64,000 nt of DNA, taken from assembly GCA_044448685.1 (NCBI GenBank), contig JBIOHC010000001.1, forward strand, positions 62,001 through 126,000. Direction: 5' to 3'. The notes under the pieces are model-generated. The model saw nothing but the letters and a program-made list of their open reading frames with translations. It was not told the DNA's origin and searched no databases. The stretch is from Palsa-965 sp044448685. Lineage in GTDB: Bacteria; Bacteroidota; Bacteroidia; Palsa-965. The position numbers and the translations under genes were made by a program. Positions 1-9,279 of the stretch are shown piece by piece (positions within the stretch are counted from its first letter, which is position 1; each line of letters starts with the position of its first letter).

Positions 1-1118
1 AGGGTGGCAATATCCTTGGCAAACACGGTGTTCATAGCCGTTTCGCGTATCTCTTTCACTTTACGGGGCACTTCACTCATGGCCAGCTCCACCTTGCGTT
101 CATGCAGGATGGAATTGAACTGTTCAATATTGCGGGCTACAATATCATGACAGGCATCAAGTTCTTTTTCTCTTTCAAGCAAGTTTTCCTTAGCAACTTC
201 CTGCAGGTTATTGACAGCAATGAGGTTGATATCGTAACTATCCAGTATTTCAGGATCCAGATCATTCGGCACGGCAAGGTCTATCACAATCTTGCGGCTG
301 GAATCTCCGGCGGTTAATTTTTCGTAAATATTTTTGGTAATAACTGGCTCCGCAGCTCCTGTACAAGTAAGGATTACATCAAATCCCTTGCTGTAATTTC
401 CAAGTTCAGCCAGGGGGTAGGCCGGGGCATTCAGCTCAGTAGCCAGGGTCTGGGCATTTACCAGGCTGCGGTTAAATACGGTAAAATTGGTGAAACCGTG
501 CTTACGCAGATATTTGGCCATGCTGTTATTGGTAACACCGGCACCGATAATAAGGATGCGGGCATCAAGCATTACGTTCAAATCGCGCAGGCGGCGGTAG
601 GCCAGGGAAACAACAGATACAGGTTTGTCAGCAATCTGGGTTTCTGTATAGACTTCCTTGGCTGTTTCAATGGCTTTTTTCACAATGAGACGGATCAGAT
701 CGCCTGTAATGCCGTATTTTGCACAACGTTCATACGAATTGCGTACCTGGGTGATGATTTCCCTTTCACCTACAACAAGGGAATCAAGGGAAGAAGCTAC
801 ATGGAGGATATGGCGAAGTGCAGTATCACCCTCAAATACAGCAGCGTAGGAGGTTGCCCAGGCAATATCTGTGGTATTCCATTCGGGGTTAAAGGCGGTA
901 AAAAAGTGGGTTAACCAGGTTTCATTGATTTCATCCCTGGTAACGAGCATGAATTCAACCCGGTTACAGGTGGTCACATACATGAGCTCTTCAATACCGG
1001 GAAGATTCCGTAAAACCTGAAGTCTTTCGGCTGCAACGCTCTCGTCCAGATGGAAACGCCCGATTTCCTTCAGGTCTATATTCTTATGAGTAAAAGCAAT
1101 GAGTTTAATTCTGTTCAC
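1..1118 (-). CDS. hemA: Glutamyl-tRNA reductase, 3' end cut by window edge
   Basis: This enzyme reduces glutamyl-tRNA(Glu) to glutamate-1-semialdehyde with NADPH, the first committed step of C5 heme biosynthesis in the cytoplasm. Visible motifs are TTCNRVEF (the catalytic Cys loop, about residue 50), GEREIITQVR (the family's GEPQILGQV block) and RILIIGAGVTN (the Rossmann nucleotide-binding loop). A helical C-terminal dimerisation region follows and runs off the window. About 372 codons are present of a usual 410-430. The start is a GTG at 1118-1116 (V/M-N-R-I-K-L-I-A-F); no in-frame ATG lies closer. It is divergent from the TPR-GAF-SpoIIE gene. A TGA-N6-TCA element at 1193-1204 lies upstream, which would link heme supply to the cbb3/hemN regulon seen further right. 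Confidence 0.96.
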   Translation of the reverse strand, partial: MNRIKLIAFTHKNIDLKEIGRFHLDESVAAERLQVLRNLPGIEELMYVTTCNRVEFMLVTRDEINETWLTHFFTAFNPEWNTTDIAWATSYAAVFEGDTALRHILHVASSLDSLVVGEREIITQVRNSYERCAKYGITGDLIRLIVKKAIETAKEVYTETQIADKPVSVVSLAYRRLRDLNVMLDARILIIGAGVTNNSMAKYLRKHGFTNFTVFNRSLVNAQTLATELNAPAYPLAELGNYSKGFDVILTCTGAAEPVITKNIYEKLTAGDSSRKIVIDLAVPNDLDPEILDSYDINLIAVNNLQEVAKENLLEREKELDACHDIVARNIEQFNSILHERKVELAMSEVPRKVKEIRETAMNTVFAKDIAT

Positions 1119-1140
1119 AAGCAGCGCGGGTTTTCCTTTA

Positions 1141-1204
1141 CAAAAATGCAGATAAGCCGCTTGAAATGTGTCATGGAATTGTCATAAGGGCCTGATTTTC
1201 GTCA
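1141..1204 (-). promoter_or_regulatory. hemA promoter with putative Crp/Fnr site
   Basis: Read leftward, TGACGAAAATCA (1204-1193) is followed by a -7-like element CATTTTTG (1148-1141, one mismatch to TANNTTTG). The centre-to-last-base distance is 57.5, close to the class I spacing at other promoters in this window. The hemA GTG is 22 bases further on. The assignment is weaker than for the cco promoter because the -7 element is imperfect. Confidence 0.5.
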
Positions 1205-1223
1205 CCCCGGCGGTTTTTCCTAT

Positions 1224-1254
1224 TTTGATACATTGAAGGCAAATGCTAGATTTG
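1224..1254 (+). promoter_or_regulatory. Bacteroidota housekeeping promoter of the TPR-GAF-SpoIIE gene
   Basis: TTTG at 1224-1227 and TAGATTTG at 1247-1254 are separated by 19 bases. This is an exact match to the Bacteroidota primary sigma consensus TTTG-N19-TANNTTTG. It predicts transcription starting about 1259 and supports the unusual TTG start at 1282. Confidence 0.75.
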
Positions 1255-1281
1255 TCTTTCTAAAAACTCAATCTCCCCATT

Positions 1282-4200
1282 TTGGCAGGATACGAACATA
1301 CAGCAGAGACCCCGGAAGTAGAGGAGTTGGGCAAGGTTGACCGGCTGAATGAAGAAGCCTGGTCTTTTAACCGGACTAATCCCGGCAAGGCGATAGAGCT
1401 GAGTGAAAATGCCCTGGCCTATGCCCGCCAGATCTCATACAAAGCAGGCATGGCTATGGCCTGGAGAACTCTGGGAGCAAGCTATGTATGGGTATCCAGA
1501 AATGAAGAAGCGCTTACAGCATCCATGTCGGCACTTTCCCTCTTTAAAGAACTTGGTGATAAGCAGAATGAAGCCCAGATTTATTATAACATGGGCACGA
1601 ATTTCTCCTACCTGGCCGATTATGACAATGCCTTGAAGAATTACCAGTTATGCTATAATCTGAATGAGCGGCTGAATAATCTGGTCGGGATGGCTGACGG
1701 ACTGAACGGACTTGGAACAATCTATTATTCCATCGGTGAAAATCAGAAAGCACTTGAGCTGCTTGAACGCAGCAGGAGAATATGTGAAAAGGAACAGGAG
1801 AAAGAGGTGTTGGTCAAGGTACTTGACGGATTGGGTGAAACGTATTATAACCTGGGGATGTTTCCCCGTGCACTTGAAAATTATTTTCTGTGTCTGGATC
1901 TGATCCGGGAAACATCCTGGTCACCGCTTACAGAAGCCTTCGCACTGGAAGGGATAGGAAATACCTATACCCGTATGGGGTCGGGTGAAAAAGCCCTGGA
2001 ATACTATAACAGAAGTCTGGAGATCAGGCAGGGTTTGGGATTTAAAGGTGGGGTGGCCAGTGCGCTGACCAATATAGGCAAGTTGTTCTTTGCATCAGGA
2101 GAGGTTTCCGGGGCAGAGGATTATCTGAGACAGGCCCTGGAAATTTCTACAGGAATTAATTCCTTTGAAGGAATCTATAAATCAAGCGAAGTGCTTGCTT
2201 CTATGCTTGAAGGAGAAGGCCGCACTGCCGAAGCGCTGGCATTATACAAAATCTATTACCAGGCCAAGGACGAGGTTAAAAACGAAAATGCTTTACGCCG
2301 GATCCGCAGCATAGAGCTTCAGCATAAAATGGAGCAGACGGAAAGTGAACGGGCTCTGCTGGCAGCCAAGAATCAGGAGCTGGAATCCTACTATCATGAT
2401 GTAACGCTCCTGAGTGAAATAGGACAGAAAATTATCAGCAGCCTTTCTGTCGAAGTAATCCTGGATACGGTCTATGCCAATGTAAATACATTGATGGATG
2501 CAGCAGGTTTCGGCATAGGACTTTACAGGGAGAAAGAAAACGAAATCCATTTTCCGGTTTATATAGAAGATGGCGTTAAACTGTTGGATACGCGCTTTAA
2601 TGCATCGGATATGAACAGGCTGGGATCCTGGTGCTTCCAGAACAAGAAAGAAGTATTCATCAATGATATTCATAAGGAGATCACCAACTATGTCAGGATT
2701 ATTTATAAACCTGTTGCCGGCCGAAGTGTTGATTCCCTTATTTATCTTCCATTAACCGTTAAGGAAAAAACGCTCGGCGTTATCACTGTGCAGAGCTTTG
2801 GTAAGAATGCCTATACGAACTACCATCTTGATATTCTCCGGAATCTGGCAGTATATGCGGCCATAGCACTTGAAAATGCACAGATCTATGCAGGGATGGA
2901 AGAAACTGTTGAAGAACGTACCCGGGAAGTGGTAAGCCAGAAAGAGGAAATAGAACGCAGTTATGAAAATACGCGTCTGCTAAGCGAAATAGGGCAGGAA
3001 CTCACCTCCACGCTTAATTTTGAAAAGCTTTTCAACCGCCTTCATGAAATTGTGAACCAGCTCATGGATGCCACCGTTTTCGGTGTCCGTATATATCACG
3101 GTGATCAGCATATGGTGGAATACAAGTTTGAAATTGAAAAAGGAGAACGCACCCCGTCAGCCATGGTGAGCATGGATGATATGGATAATTTTTCGGTTTG
3201 GTGCATCACCCACCGCAAAGAAATTTTTATCAATGACAACCTGAGAGAATACAAAAAGTATACCCGGCAGATCAAGGTTGTTTCCGGTGAAATGCCCCAT
3301 TCCCTTATATTTTTCCCGCTGATGATAGGCAACAGGGTATTGGGTGTAATTACGGTTCAAAGCTTCCGGAAACATGCCTATATGCCCTATCATCTGGATA
3401 TATTGAAAAGTCTGGCGAGCTATACAGCCATTGCATTGGAGAATGCAAGTCTGTATGAAAACCTGGAAGAGAAAATCAAAGCCAGGACTACCGAGGTGAT
3501 GAGACAGAAAGAAATTATTGAGGAAAAGAACAAAAATATCACCGACAGCATTAAGTATGCAAAAAAAATCCAGCAGGCTCTGCTGCCAAATGAAGCCGAA
3601 ATCCTGCGTGCATTGCCTCAGAGTTTTATTTATTATAAACCCAAGGATATTGTAAGCGGTGATTTCTACTGGTATACCCAGTTTGATGATTTTGCCATTT
3701 TTGCCGCAGCGGATTGTACCGGGCATGGAGTTCCGGGGGCTTTTATGTCAGCCATCTGCAACGATCTGATGAACCAGGTGATCCGTGATGAGCATGTAAG
3801 TGATCCTGCGCTTGCTTTGCAACAGCTGGATATCAAACTCAGAATGTTGCTGAAAAAGAGTAATGATCAGGGAGCGAATGACGGAATGGATATAGCCCTG
3901 TGTTCACTGAATATGAAGACAAAGGAATTGCGTTATGCAGGAGCACATCGCCCGCTCCTGATTCAGCGGGGAGATGAAATAATGGAGTTTAAGCCCGACA
4001 AGCTTTCAATAGGAGGATATAATGTTGAGCAGAAAAAATTTAATACCCACAGGCTTGCCTTGCAGCAGGGAGATATAATTTATCTGTTCACCGACGGATA
4101 TACAGATCAGTTTGGAGGCCCGAAAGGAAAGAAATTCAAATACAGACAGCTTAAGGAATTACTTCTCCGGATCAGAAACCTGCCTATGAAGGAACAGCGT

Positions 4201-4284
4201 GAGCAAATAGCCGAGGCCCTCAAGTCATGGAGGCAGATGCAGGAACAAGTGGATGATATTCTCGTATTGGGTGTCAGGGTTTGA
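1282..4284 (+). CDS. TPR - tandem GAF - SpoIIE-type PP2C phosphatase
   Basis: A 1000-residue cytoplasmic signalling protein. Residues about 20-330 are tandem TPR helices (recurring G-x-x-Y-x-x-x-G and A-L-x-x-Y patterns). Residues about 380-540 and 565-725 are two similar GAF domains that share HLDILRNLA / HLDILKSLA and ALENA endings, separated by coiled coils. A coiled coil at about 730-770 leads into a SpoIIE/RsbU-like serine phosphatase domain (about 790-1000) with DCTGHGVPGAFMS and LFTDGYTDQFGG, the metal-binding aspartate motifs. By analogy with RsbU it would dephosphorylate an anti-sigma antagonist or similar partner, but no partner gene is adjacent. The start is TTG at 1282: the frame is closed by TAA at 1261 and the next ATG (1450) would cut into the TPRs. 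Confidence 0.9.
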   Translation: MAGYEHTAETPEVEELGKVDRLNEEAWSFNRTNPGKAIELSENALAYARQISYKAGMAMAWRTLGASYVWVSRNEEALTASMSALSLFKELGDKQNEAQIYYNMGTNFSYLADYDNALKNYQLCYNLNERLNNLVGMADGLNGLGTIYYSIGENQKALELLERSRRICEKEQEKEVLVKVLDGLGETYYNLGMFPRALENYFLCLDLIRETSWSPLTEAFALEGIGNTYTRMGSGEKALEYYNRSLEIRQGLGFKGGVASALTNIGKLFFASGEVSGAEDYLRQALEISTGINSFEGIYKSSEVLASMLEGEGRTAEALALYKIYYQAKDEVKNENALRRIRSIELQHKMEQTESERALLAAKNQELESYYHDVTLLSEIGQKIISSLSVEVILDTVYANVNTLMDAAGFGIGLYREKENEIHFPVYIEDGVKLLDTRFNASDMNRLGSWCFQNKKEVFINDIHKEITNYVRIIYKPVAGRSVDSLIYLPLTVKEKTLGVITVQSFGKNAYTNYHLDILRNLAVYAAIALENAQIYAGMEETVEERTREVVSQKEEIERSYENTRLLSEIGQELTSTLNFEKLFNRLHEIVNQLMDATVFGVRIYHGDQHMVEYKFEIEKGERTPSAMVSMDDMDNFSVWCITHRKEIFINDNLREYKKYTRQIKVVSGEMPHSLIFFPLMIGNRVLGVITVQSFRKHAYMPYHLDILKSLASYTAIALENASLYENLEEKIKARTTEVMRQKEIIEEKNKNITDSIKYAKKIQQALLPNEAEILRALPQSFIYYKPKDIVSGDFYWYTQFDDFAIFAAADCTGHGVPGAFMSAICNDLMNQVIRDEHVSDPALALQQLDIKLRMLLKKSNDQGANDGMDIALCSLNMKTKELRYAGAHRPLLIQRGDEIMEFKPDKLSIGGYNVEQKKFNTHRLALQQGDIIYLFTDGYTDQFGGPKGKKFKYRQLKELLLRIRNLPMKEQREQIAEALKSWRQMQEQVDDILVLGVRV

Positions 4285-4310
4285 CTGCTTGAAATTTAAT
4301 CCCACCTTTG
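4280..4310 (+). promoter_or_regulatory. Promoter of the APC permease gene
   Basis: TTTG at 4280-4283 and CACCTTTG at 4303-4310 (one mismatch to TANNTTTG) are 19 bases apart. The promoter overlaps the end of the upstream gene, whose stop is at 4282-4284, and lies just before the permease ATG at 4321. Confidence 0.6.
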
Positions 4311-4320
4311 TCCTTCAGGG

Positions 4321-5709
4321 ATGCCCTCAGATGATAAAATAAATAACCCTGTTGAAAACAGGAAACTGGTACGCGGACTGGGACTGCGTGAAGCCACCAC
4401 TATCAATATGATTGATATGGTTGGCATAGGACCTTTCGTTATCATTCCATTTGTTATCGGGTTTATGGGAGGACCCCAATGTATTCTCGCCTGGGTCCTT
4501 GGTGCAGTGCTTGCGTATATGGATGGATCGGTATGGGCTGAATTAGGGGCCGCTTATCCGGCAGCAGGCGGTTCTTATGTTTTTCTTCAGAAAGTATACG
4601 GAGAAAAAAAATGGGGTTCCCTGTTTTCTTTCCTGTTTATCTGGCAAACAAGTATACAGGCTCCGTTAGTCATCGCTTCGGGTGCTATCGGTCTTTCCAG
4701 ATACCTCAACTACCTGGTTCCGGTAAATGAATTGCAGCAGAAAATGGTTGCAGGCGGTCTGGTTATATTACTTGCCATACTTCTGTACCGTAAAATTTCG
4801 CAGGTCGGTAAAATTTCACTTGTCATGGGTTTGATTGTAGCAGGAACAATGATCTGGGTAATTATTGCGGGCTTCACACATTTTCATCTTTCCAACCTTA
4901 AAATACCGGAAGGGGCTTTTAACCCACCGGGAGGATTTTTTAAGGGCCTTGCTTCTGCATCAGCCAAGACTATTTATGCCTTCCTGGGTTATTACAATGT
5001 CTGTCACCTCGGAGCAGAAATCAAACAACCTCAGAAAAACATTCCAAGGAGTATTTTTCTGTCCATCACAGGTATTACAATTATCTACCTGCTTATGCAG
5101 GTGAGCGTACTGGGTGCAATGCCCTGGCAGGAATCAGAAAAATCCACATTCCTCATAAGTACATTGTTTGAACGGGTATATGGAATTATTGCAGCCAATC
5201 TGGTTACCGGCCTCATATTGCTGGTAGGTCTGGCCAGCCTTTTTTCAGCAACTCTTGGTTATTCCCGCATCCCTTATGCAGCTGCTGTGCAGGGAAATTT
5301 TTTCAAACTATTCGCAAGGATTCATCCCGTACGCCAGTTCCCTCATATCTCTCTTTTGTTTTTGTGCGGTATAGCTTTTGCCTTCAGCCTCTTCTCCAAT
5401 TTATCAGCTATTATAACCATCATTGTTATCATGCGAATCCCGGTCCAGTTCATTGGCCAGGCTGTAGGCCTGATAGCCCTAAGACGAAGAAGTAAGGAGT
5501 CGCCCAGACCCTATAAAATGCTATTTTTCCCTGTTCCGGCTCTACTCAGTATCGTGATCTGGCTCTATATTTTTTGCAGTGTTGAATGGAGTGCAATACT
5601 TTCTGCTATAGGCGTGATCCTGACTGGTTTGGTATTGTTTTTGATCCGGGCCAGATCAAACGAACAATTTCCGTTTGAAACAAACATTCAATCCTCTGAA
5701 AACCAATAG
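4321..5709 (+). CDS. APC-superfamily amino acid permease
   Basis: A 462-residue polytopic inner-membrane protein with about 12 hydrophobic segments. The N-terminus carries the APC signature: GLREATTINMIDMVGIGPFV (TM1 with the unwound G-x-G substrate loop), followed by a TM2-TM3 region with GAVLAYMDGSVWAELGAAYP and the conserved AAYPAAGGSY. It should import or exchange an amino acid or amine by secondary transport. The substrate cannot be read from the sequence. The start is ATG 4321, just after a recognisable -33/-7 promoter and 36 bases from the preceding stop. It is probably transcribed alone: an 84-base gap separates it from the next gene. Confidence 0.9.
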   Translation: MPSDDKINNPVENRKLVRGLGLREATTINMIDMVGIGPFVIIPFVIGFMGGPQCILAWVLGAVLAYMDGSVWAELGAAYPAAGGSYVFLQKVYGEKKWGSLFSFLFIWQTSIQAPLVIASGAIGLSRYLNYLVPVNELQQKMVAGGLVILLAILLYRKISQVGKISLVMGLIVAGTMIWVIIAGFTHFHLSNLKIPEGAFNPPGGFFKGLASASAKTIYAFLGYYNVCHLGAEIKQPQKNIPRSIFLSITGITIIYLLMQVSVLGAMPWQESEKSTFLISTLFERVYGIIAANLVTGLILLVGLASLFSATLGYSRIPYAAAVQGNFFKLFARIHPVRQFPHISLLFLCGIAFAFSLFSNLSAIITIIVIMRIPVQFIGQAVGLIALRRRSKESPRPYKMLFFPVPALLSIVIWLYIFCSVEWSAILSAIGVILTGLVLFLIRARSNEQFPFETNIQSSENQ

Positions 5710-5793
5710 GGTAAAAATCACAAAACCTGAACATTCTTAACTTTACAACGTATAACGTCGTATTGCTCCCTGTACTCAAAGAAAACTAATCAT

Positions 5794-8769
5794 ATGAAAA
5801 ATACTTACCGCACATTATTCGCATTGTCTTTCCTTGTTATGCTACCTGAATTTTCCGTTGCTCAGGAATTCTGGGGTATGACTTCCAGCGGAGGAGCTTA
5901 TGGACTTGGAACAATTTTCAAAGCTGATTCCGGCTGTACAAATGCAGTAGCGAAATATTCTTTTGTATCCAATATTCCGGGGTCGAATCCATCGGGCGAC
6001 CTCGTTCAGGCAAGCAACGGGAAATTTTATGGCATGACGACAAACGGAGGGACGAATGGAACCGGTGTGCTATTTGAATATGATGCAACCGGGGGTATTT
6101 ACACACGCAAATTCGAATTCATAGGAACAACGACAGGAGCCAATCCTGTCGGTTCGCTTATTCAGGCCGGGAATGGAAAACTGTACGGGATGACCAGCAG
6201 CGGAGGTACCGGCAACATCGGAGTACTGTTTTCCTTCGATCCCGTCTCTTCTGCATTTGTAAAACTGATTGACTTTTACGGAGCAAACGGTTCAATGCCC
6301 ACAGGTTCCCTGATGCAGGCAAGTACAGGTAAGTTATATGGTCTTACAAGTGCAGGCGGAGGCAATGGAAAAGGAATTCTGTTCTCCTATGATCCCGTAA
6401 CCACCACCTTCATGGATAAATTTGATTTTTCAGGAACAGCGGATGGAGCAGGCCCTCAGGGATCGCTTATTCAAGCTATGAACGGTAAATTATATGGTCT
6501 GACAACCTATGGAGGAATAAAAAATGCCGGGGCCCTTTTTCAATTCGATACCCTATCAGGAGCACTTTCCAAACTGGCAGATTTCGACACTATTCCCACA
6601 GGATGTAATCCAACCGGCTCCCTTGTTGAGATCAGCCATGGTAAATTATTCGGTACAGCTTCCTATGGGGGAGTAAATACGAATGGTACAATTTTTTCAT
6701 ATGTCATCAGTACGGGCATTTTTAGCAAAGTAGCAGACTTTAATGTTGCAACACTTGGCGGAACTCCTAACGGATCAATGGTTCTTGCACCCAATGGAAA
6801 GTTTTACGGACTGACTTTTGCGGGAGGCACAAACGGGATAGGTACTCTCTTTCAGCTTGATACCACGACTCTGACACTTGTTAATAAAGTAAATCTCTCC
6901 GGCTCAGCAAACGGATCAAATCCTAAAGGTTCTCCTATTCTGGCAACGGATGGTAAGTTATACGGAATGGATTACAACGGAGGCTTGAACAACAGCGGTG
7001 TATTGTTCCAATATGACCCGGGAACAAGTACGTATACTGATAAGGTGGATTTTGAAACAGCAGTCAATGGAGCCGTACCTACAGGCAACCTGTATATGGC
7101 AACGAATGGAAAATTTTATGGAATGACGACTGCAGGGGGTACAAACGGAACGGGTGCCTTATTCGAATTTGATACCGCCACTTCGGTGTTAACCTCCAAG
7201 GTGCAGTTCACCGGAGCAAATGGAACAAGCCCGAATGGATCCCTTATGCAGGCAAGCAACGGAAAATTATACGGGGTAACAACCGGGGGAGGTACTTCGA
7301 ATTCAGGTATTTTGTTCGAATACGATCCTGCTTCATCGACCTATACTAAAAAGTATGATTTTGACGGTGCAGGTAACGGAGGGGCTCCTTTTTGCACCTT
7401 GTTACAGGCAAGCGATGGTTTGATTTATGGAGTAGCTACAACCGGGGGAGCTAACAGTGCCGGTGTCCTCTATTCCTTTGACCCTGCAAGTTCAACCTAT
7501 ACCAAGACATTCGACTTTAACACATCGATAGACGGCGGGTCCCCGTATGGAGCACTCATACAGACAAGCCCTGGACGGCTGTTCGGGTTGACAGCCGGAG
7601 GAGGAAATAACGGAACGGGTATACTATATGAATATTCAATTTCCTCTGCCGCCTGCACAAAAAGAGTTGATTTTGTTGGAACTACGAATGGTACCAATCC
7701 ATATGGTGCTCTGGTTTCGATGCCAGGAGGTAAATTATACGGAACTACATCAGGAGGAGGCGCTAATGGACTGGGCGTTATTTTCGAATACGATACAGCT
7801 TCCGGAACATTGACAAAAGTATTGCCGCTCACTGCACAGCCAAACGGAAATTTTCCACAAGGATCCATAATCGTTGCCGGGAATCAATTATTTCTGACGA
7901 CCGTGAATGGGGGGGTGAACAATATTGGAGCACTTGTAGAATATGACCCGGTTTCGAACACAGCTGTAAATAAATCGGATTTCGTTCGTACATCGACAGG
8001 TGCTGATCCCTACGGTGATCTGGTATATTTCTGTAATCCTGTTGCCGTAAGCGCCAATTCGGGTGATACAGCCAAATGTCAGGGCAACACAAGTATTTTA
8101 TGGGTTACTACTACCGGCAAGTATGTAACCTATCAATGGTATAAGAATGGAGTTGCAATAGGCGGAGCCACAGGTTCCAAATATATTATTCCAAACATGT
8201 CAGCCTCAGACAGTGCATTCTATTACTGTAATGTGCAGAATGCATGTGGAAATCTGAATTCATTGCAGGTTCATATTACGCTCAATGCACAGCCTTCAGT
8301 TCCCACCATAACACAAAATGGTGCCGTATTAACTTCCAGTTCGGTAACAGGAAATCAATGGTACCTGAATGGGGTTATTATTACAGGTGCAACGGCTCAG
8401 AATTATACGCCGTCAGCGAACGGAAACTATACTGTGACCGTTACCAATAGCAGTGGATGTTCCGCAACTTCCGCCCCCTTTAATATGACCAATACCGGAA
8501 TAACGGAAAAAGCCGGAGAGTTGATTATGCAGGTGTTTCCGAATCCGGCAACGACAACGCTCAATCTTAGTTTCCAGGTGGAGCAAGAAACACAAACAGA
8601 ATTATCCGTGATGGATCTGCTGGGCAATACGGTTCTGAATAGCCGTGCTTATCTTACAAAATCTGCCAATAAAACAGTTTTGGATATCAGTATTCTTAAC
8701 CCCGGAATGTACGTACTCAAAGTGAGCAGTATTTCTGGTCAGGGGTTGATAAAGTTCTTCAAACAGTAG
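5794..8769 (+). CDS. Type IX secreted protein with about 15 TIGR03803-like repeats and an Ig-like domain
   Basis: A 991-residue exported protein. A Sec signal peptide (about 1-23, ending SVAQ) is followed by about fifteen imperfect repeats of about 48 residues with core G-K-L/F-YG-M/L-T-x-x-GG-x-N-x-x-G-x-LF-x-Y/F-D. This pattern matches the GGxxGxGxLF repeats of TIGR03803 proteins and should fold as a beta-propeller-like solenoid. Residues about 755-835 look like an Ig-like domain (CQGNTS ... YYCNVQNACGN). A second short beta domain follows. The last about 85 residues are a type IX sorting domain (VFPNPATTTLNLSF ... NPGMYVLKV). It should be secreted and cell-surface anchored or released. Its function is unknown; adhesion or polymer binding is a guess. 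It converges with the REC gene, with 1 base between the coding ends. Confidence 0.88.
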   Translation: MKNTYRTLFALSFLVMLPEFSVAQEFWGMTSSGGAYGLGTIFKADSGCTNAVAKYSFVSNIPGSNPSGDLVQASNGKFYGMTTNGGTNGTGVLFEYDATGGIYTRKFEFIGTTTGANPVGSLIQAGNGKLYGMTSSGGTGNIGVLFSFDPVSSAFVKLIDFYGANGSMPTGSLMQASTGKLYGLTSAGGGNGKGILFSYDPVTTTFMDKFDFSGTADGAGPQGSLIQAMNGKLYGLTTYGGIKNAGALFQFDTLSGALSKLADFDTIPTGCNPTGSLVEISHGKLFGTASYGGVNTNGTIFSYVISTGIFSKVADFNVATLGGTPNGSMVLAPNGKFYGLTFAGGTNGIGTLFQLDTTTLTLVNKVNLSGSANGSNPKGSPILATDGKLYGMDYNGGLNNSGVLFQYDPGTSTYTDKVDFETAVNGAVPTGNLYMATNGKFYGMTTAGGTNGTGALFEFDTATSVLTSKVQFTGANGTSPNGSLMQASNGKLYGVTTGGGTSNSGILFEYDPASSTYTKKYDFDGAGNGGAPFCTLLQASDGLIYGVATTGGANSAGVLYSFDPASSTYTKTFDFNTSIDGGSPYGALIQTSPGRLFGLTAGGGNNGTGILYEYSISSAACTKRVDFVGTTNGTNPYGALVSMPGGKLYGTTSGGGANGLGVIFEYDTASGTLTKVLPLTAQPNGNFPQGSIIVAGNQLFLTTVNGGVNNIGALVEYDPVSNTAVNKSDFVRTSTGADPYGDLVYFCNPVAVSANSGDTAKCQGNTSILWVTTTGKYVTYQWYKNGVAIGGATGSKYIIPNMSASDSAFYYCNVQNACGNLNSLQVHITLNAQPSVPTITQNGAVLTSSSVTGNQWYLNGVIITGATAQNYTPSANGNYTVTVTNSSGCSATSAPFNMTNTGITEKAGELIMQVFPNPATTTLNLSFQVEQETQTELSVMDLLGNTVLNSRAYLTKSANKTVLDISILNPGMYVLKVSSISGQGLIKFFKQ

Positions 8770-8770
8770 G

Positions 8771-9232
8771 CTATGACAAAAGTTTTTGACGCAGCATAAA
8801 GTCAAGCTGTTTGTTGGCTTCCAGGAGCATCTCGGTAAGATGCTTATTGCTTTCCCTCAGGGAAAAAAGTTCGTAGGCCTGTTCTATGGAAACCCTCAGT
8901 TCATGCTCATCCCAGGGTTTACTGATATAGCGGTAAACCTGACCCTTGTTGATGGCAGAAATAACCGCCTGAATATCAGCATAACCGGTGATCAGTATCC
9001 TGACCGGATCAGGATATTCAGTCAGGATGGATTCCAGAAACTCCACACCGGTTGTACCGGGCATGCGTTGATCGGTCAGAATGACATGAAAAGTATGTTC
9101 CTTCATTAATGTTCTGCCCCGCTCTGCTGATGAAGCCGTTTGAATATCAAAATCCCTTCTGAACAAAGCTTTGAAAGCAACCAAATTGTTGGTTTCATCG
9201 TCTACATACAAAATCTTGATTTTTTTTTCCAT
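8771..9232 (-). CDS. REC-only response regulator
   Basis: A 153-residue single-domain receiver with a C-terminal helical tail. It shows YVDDE (acidic pocket), ILTDQRMPG with the phospho-acceptor Asp, LITGYAD (the Thr switch) and SKPWDE (the conserved Lys). There is no DNA-binding or enzymatic output domain. After the receiver a coiled coil (about 125-153) could dock to a partner. It follows the 7TMR-DISM kinase gene by 47 bases and is the last gene of the four-gene operon, so it is the likely phosphotransfer target. Its receiver is very like that of the REC-kinase at 14560-15645 (shared FRRD, LTDQRMPG-TGV-FLES, INKG, KPWDE), which suggests a duplicated pathway. Confidence 0.93.
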   Translation of the reverse strand: MEKKIKILYVDDETNNLVAFKALFRRDFDIQTASSAERGRTLMKEHTFHVILTDQRMPGTTGVEFLESILTEYPDPVRILITGYADIQAVISAINKGQVYRYISKPWDEHELRVSIEQAYELFSLRESNKHLTEMLLEANKQLDFMLRQKLLS

Positions 9233-9279
9233 GACCGTCTGGTTTAATGTATTATCACGCTCTGCATTTATTTTCTATA

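Noticed and set aside
498..914. Rightward open frame across the hemA region
   Set aside because: It lies opposite the strongly conserved hemA frame (TCNRVE, GEREIITQV, IGAG); no independent features.
1168..1184. TGTCATGGAATTGTCAT near the hemA promoter as a regulator site
   Set aside because: It is a direct repeat of GTCAT with spacing that does not give TGA-N6-TCA; the element at 1193-1204 fits better.
3157..3726. A 189-codon leftward frame inside the TPR-GAF-SpoIIE gene
   Set aside because: It is opposite the second GAF and the SpoIIE start, with no promoter or recognisable domain.
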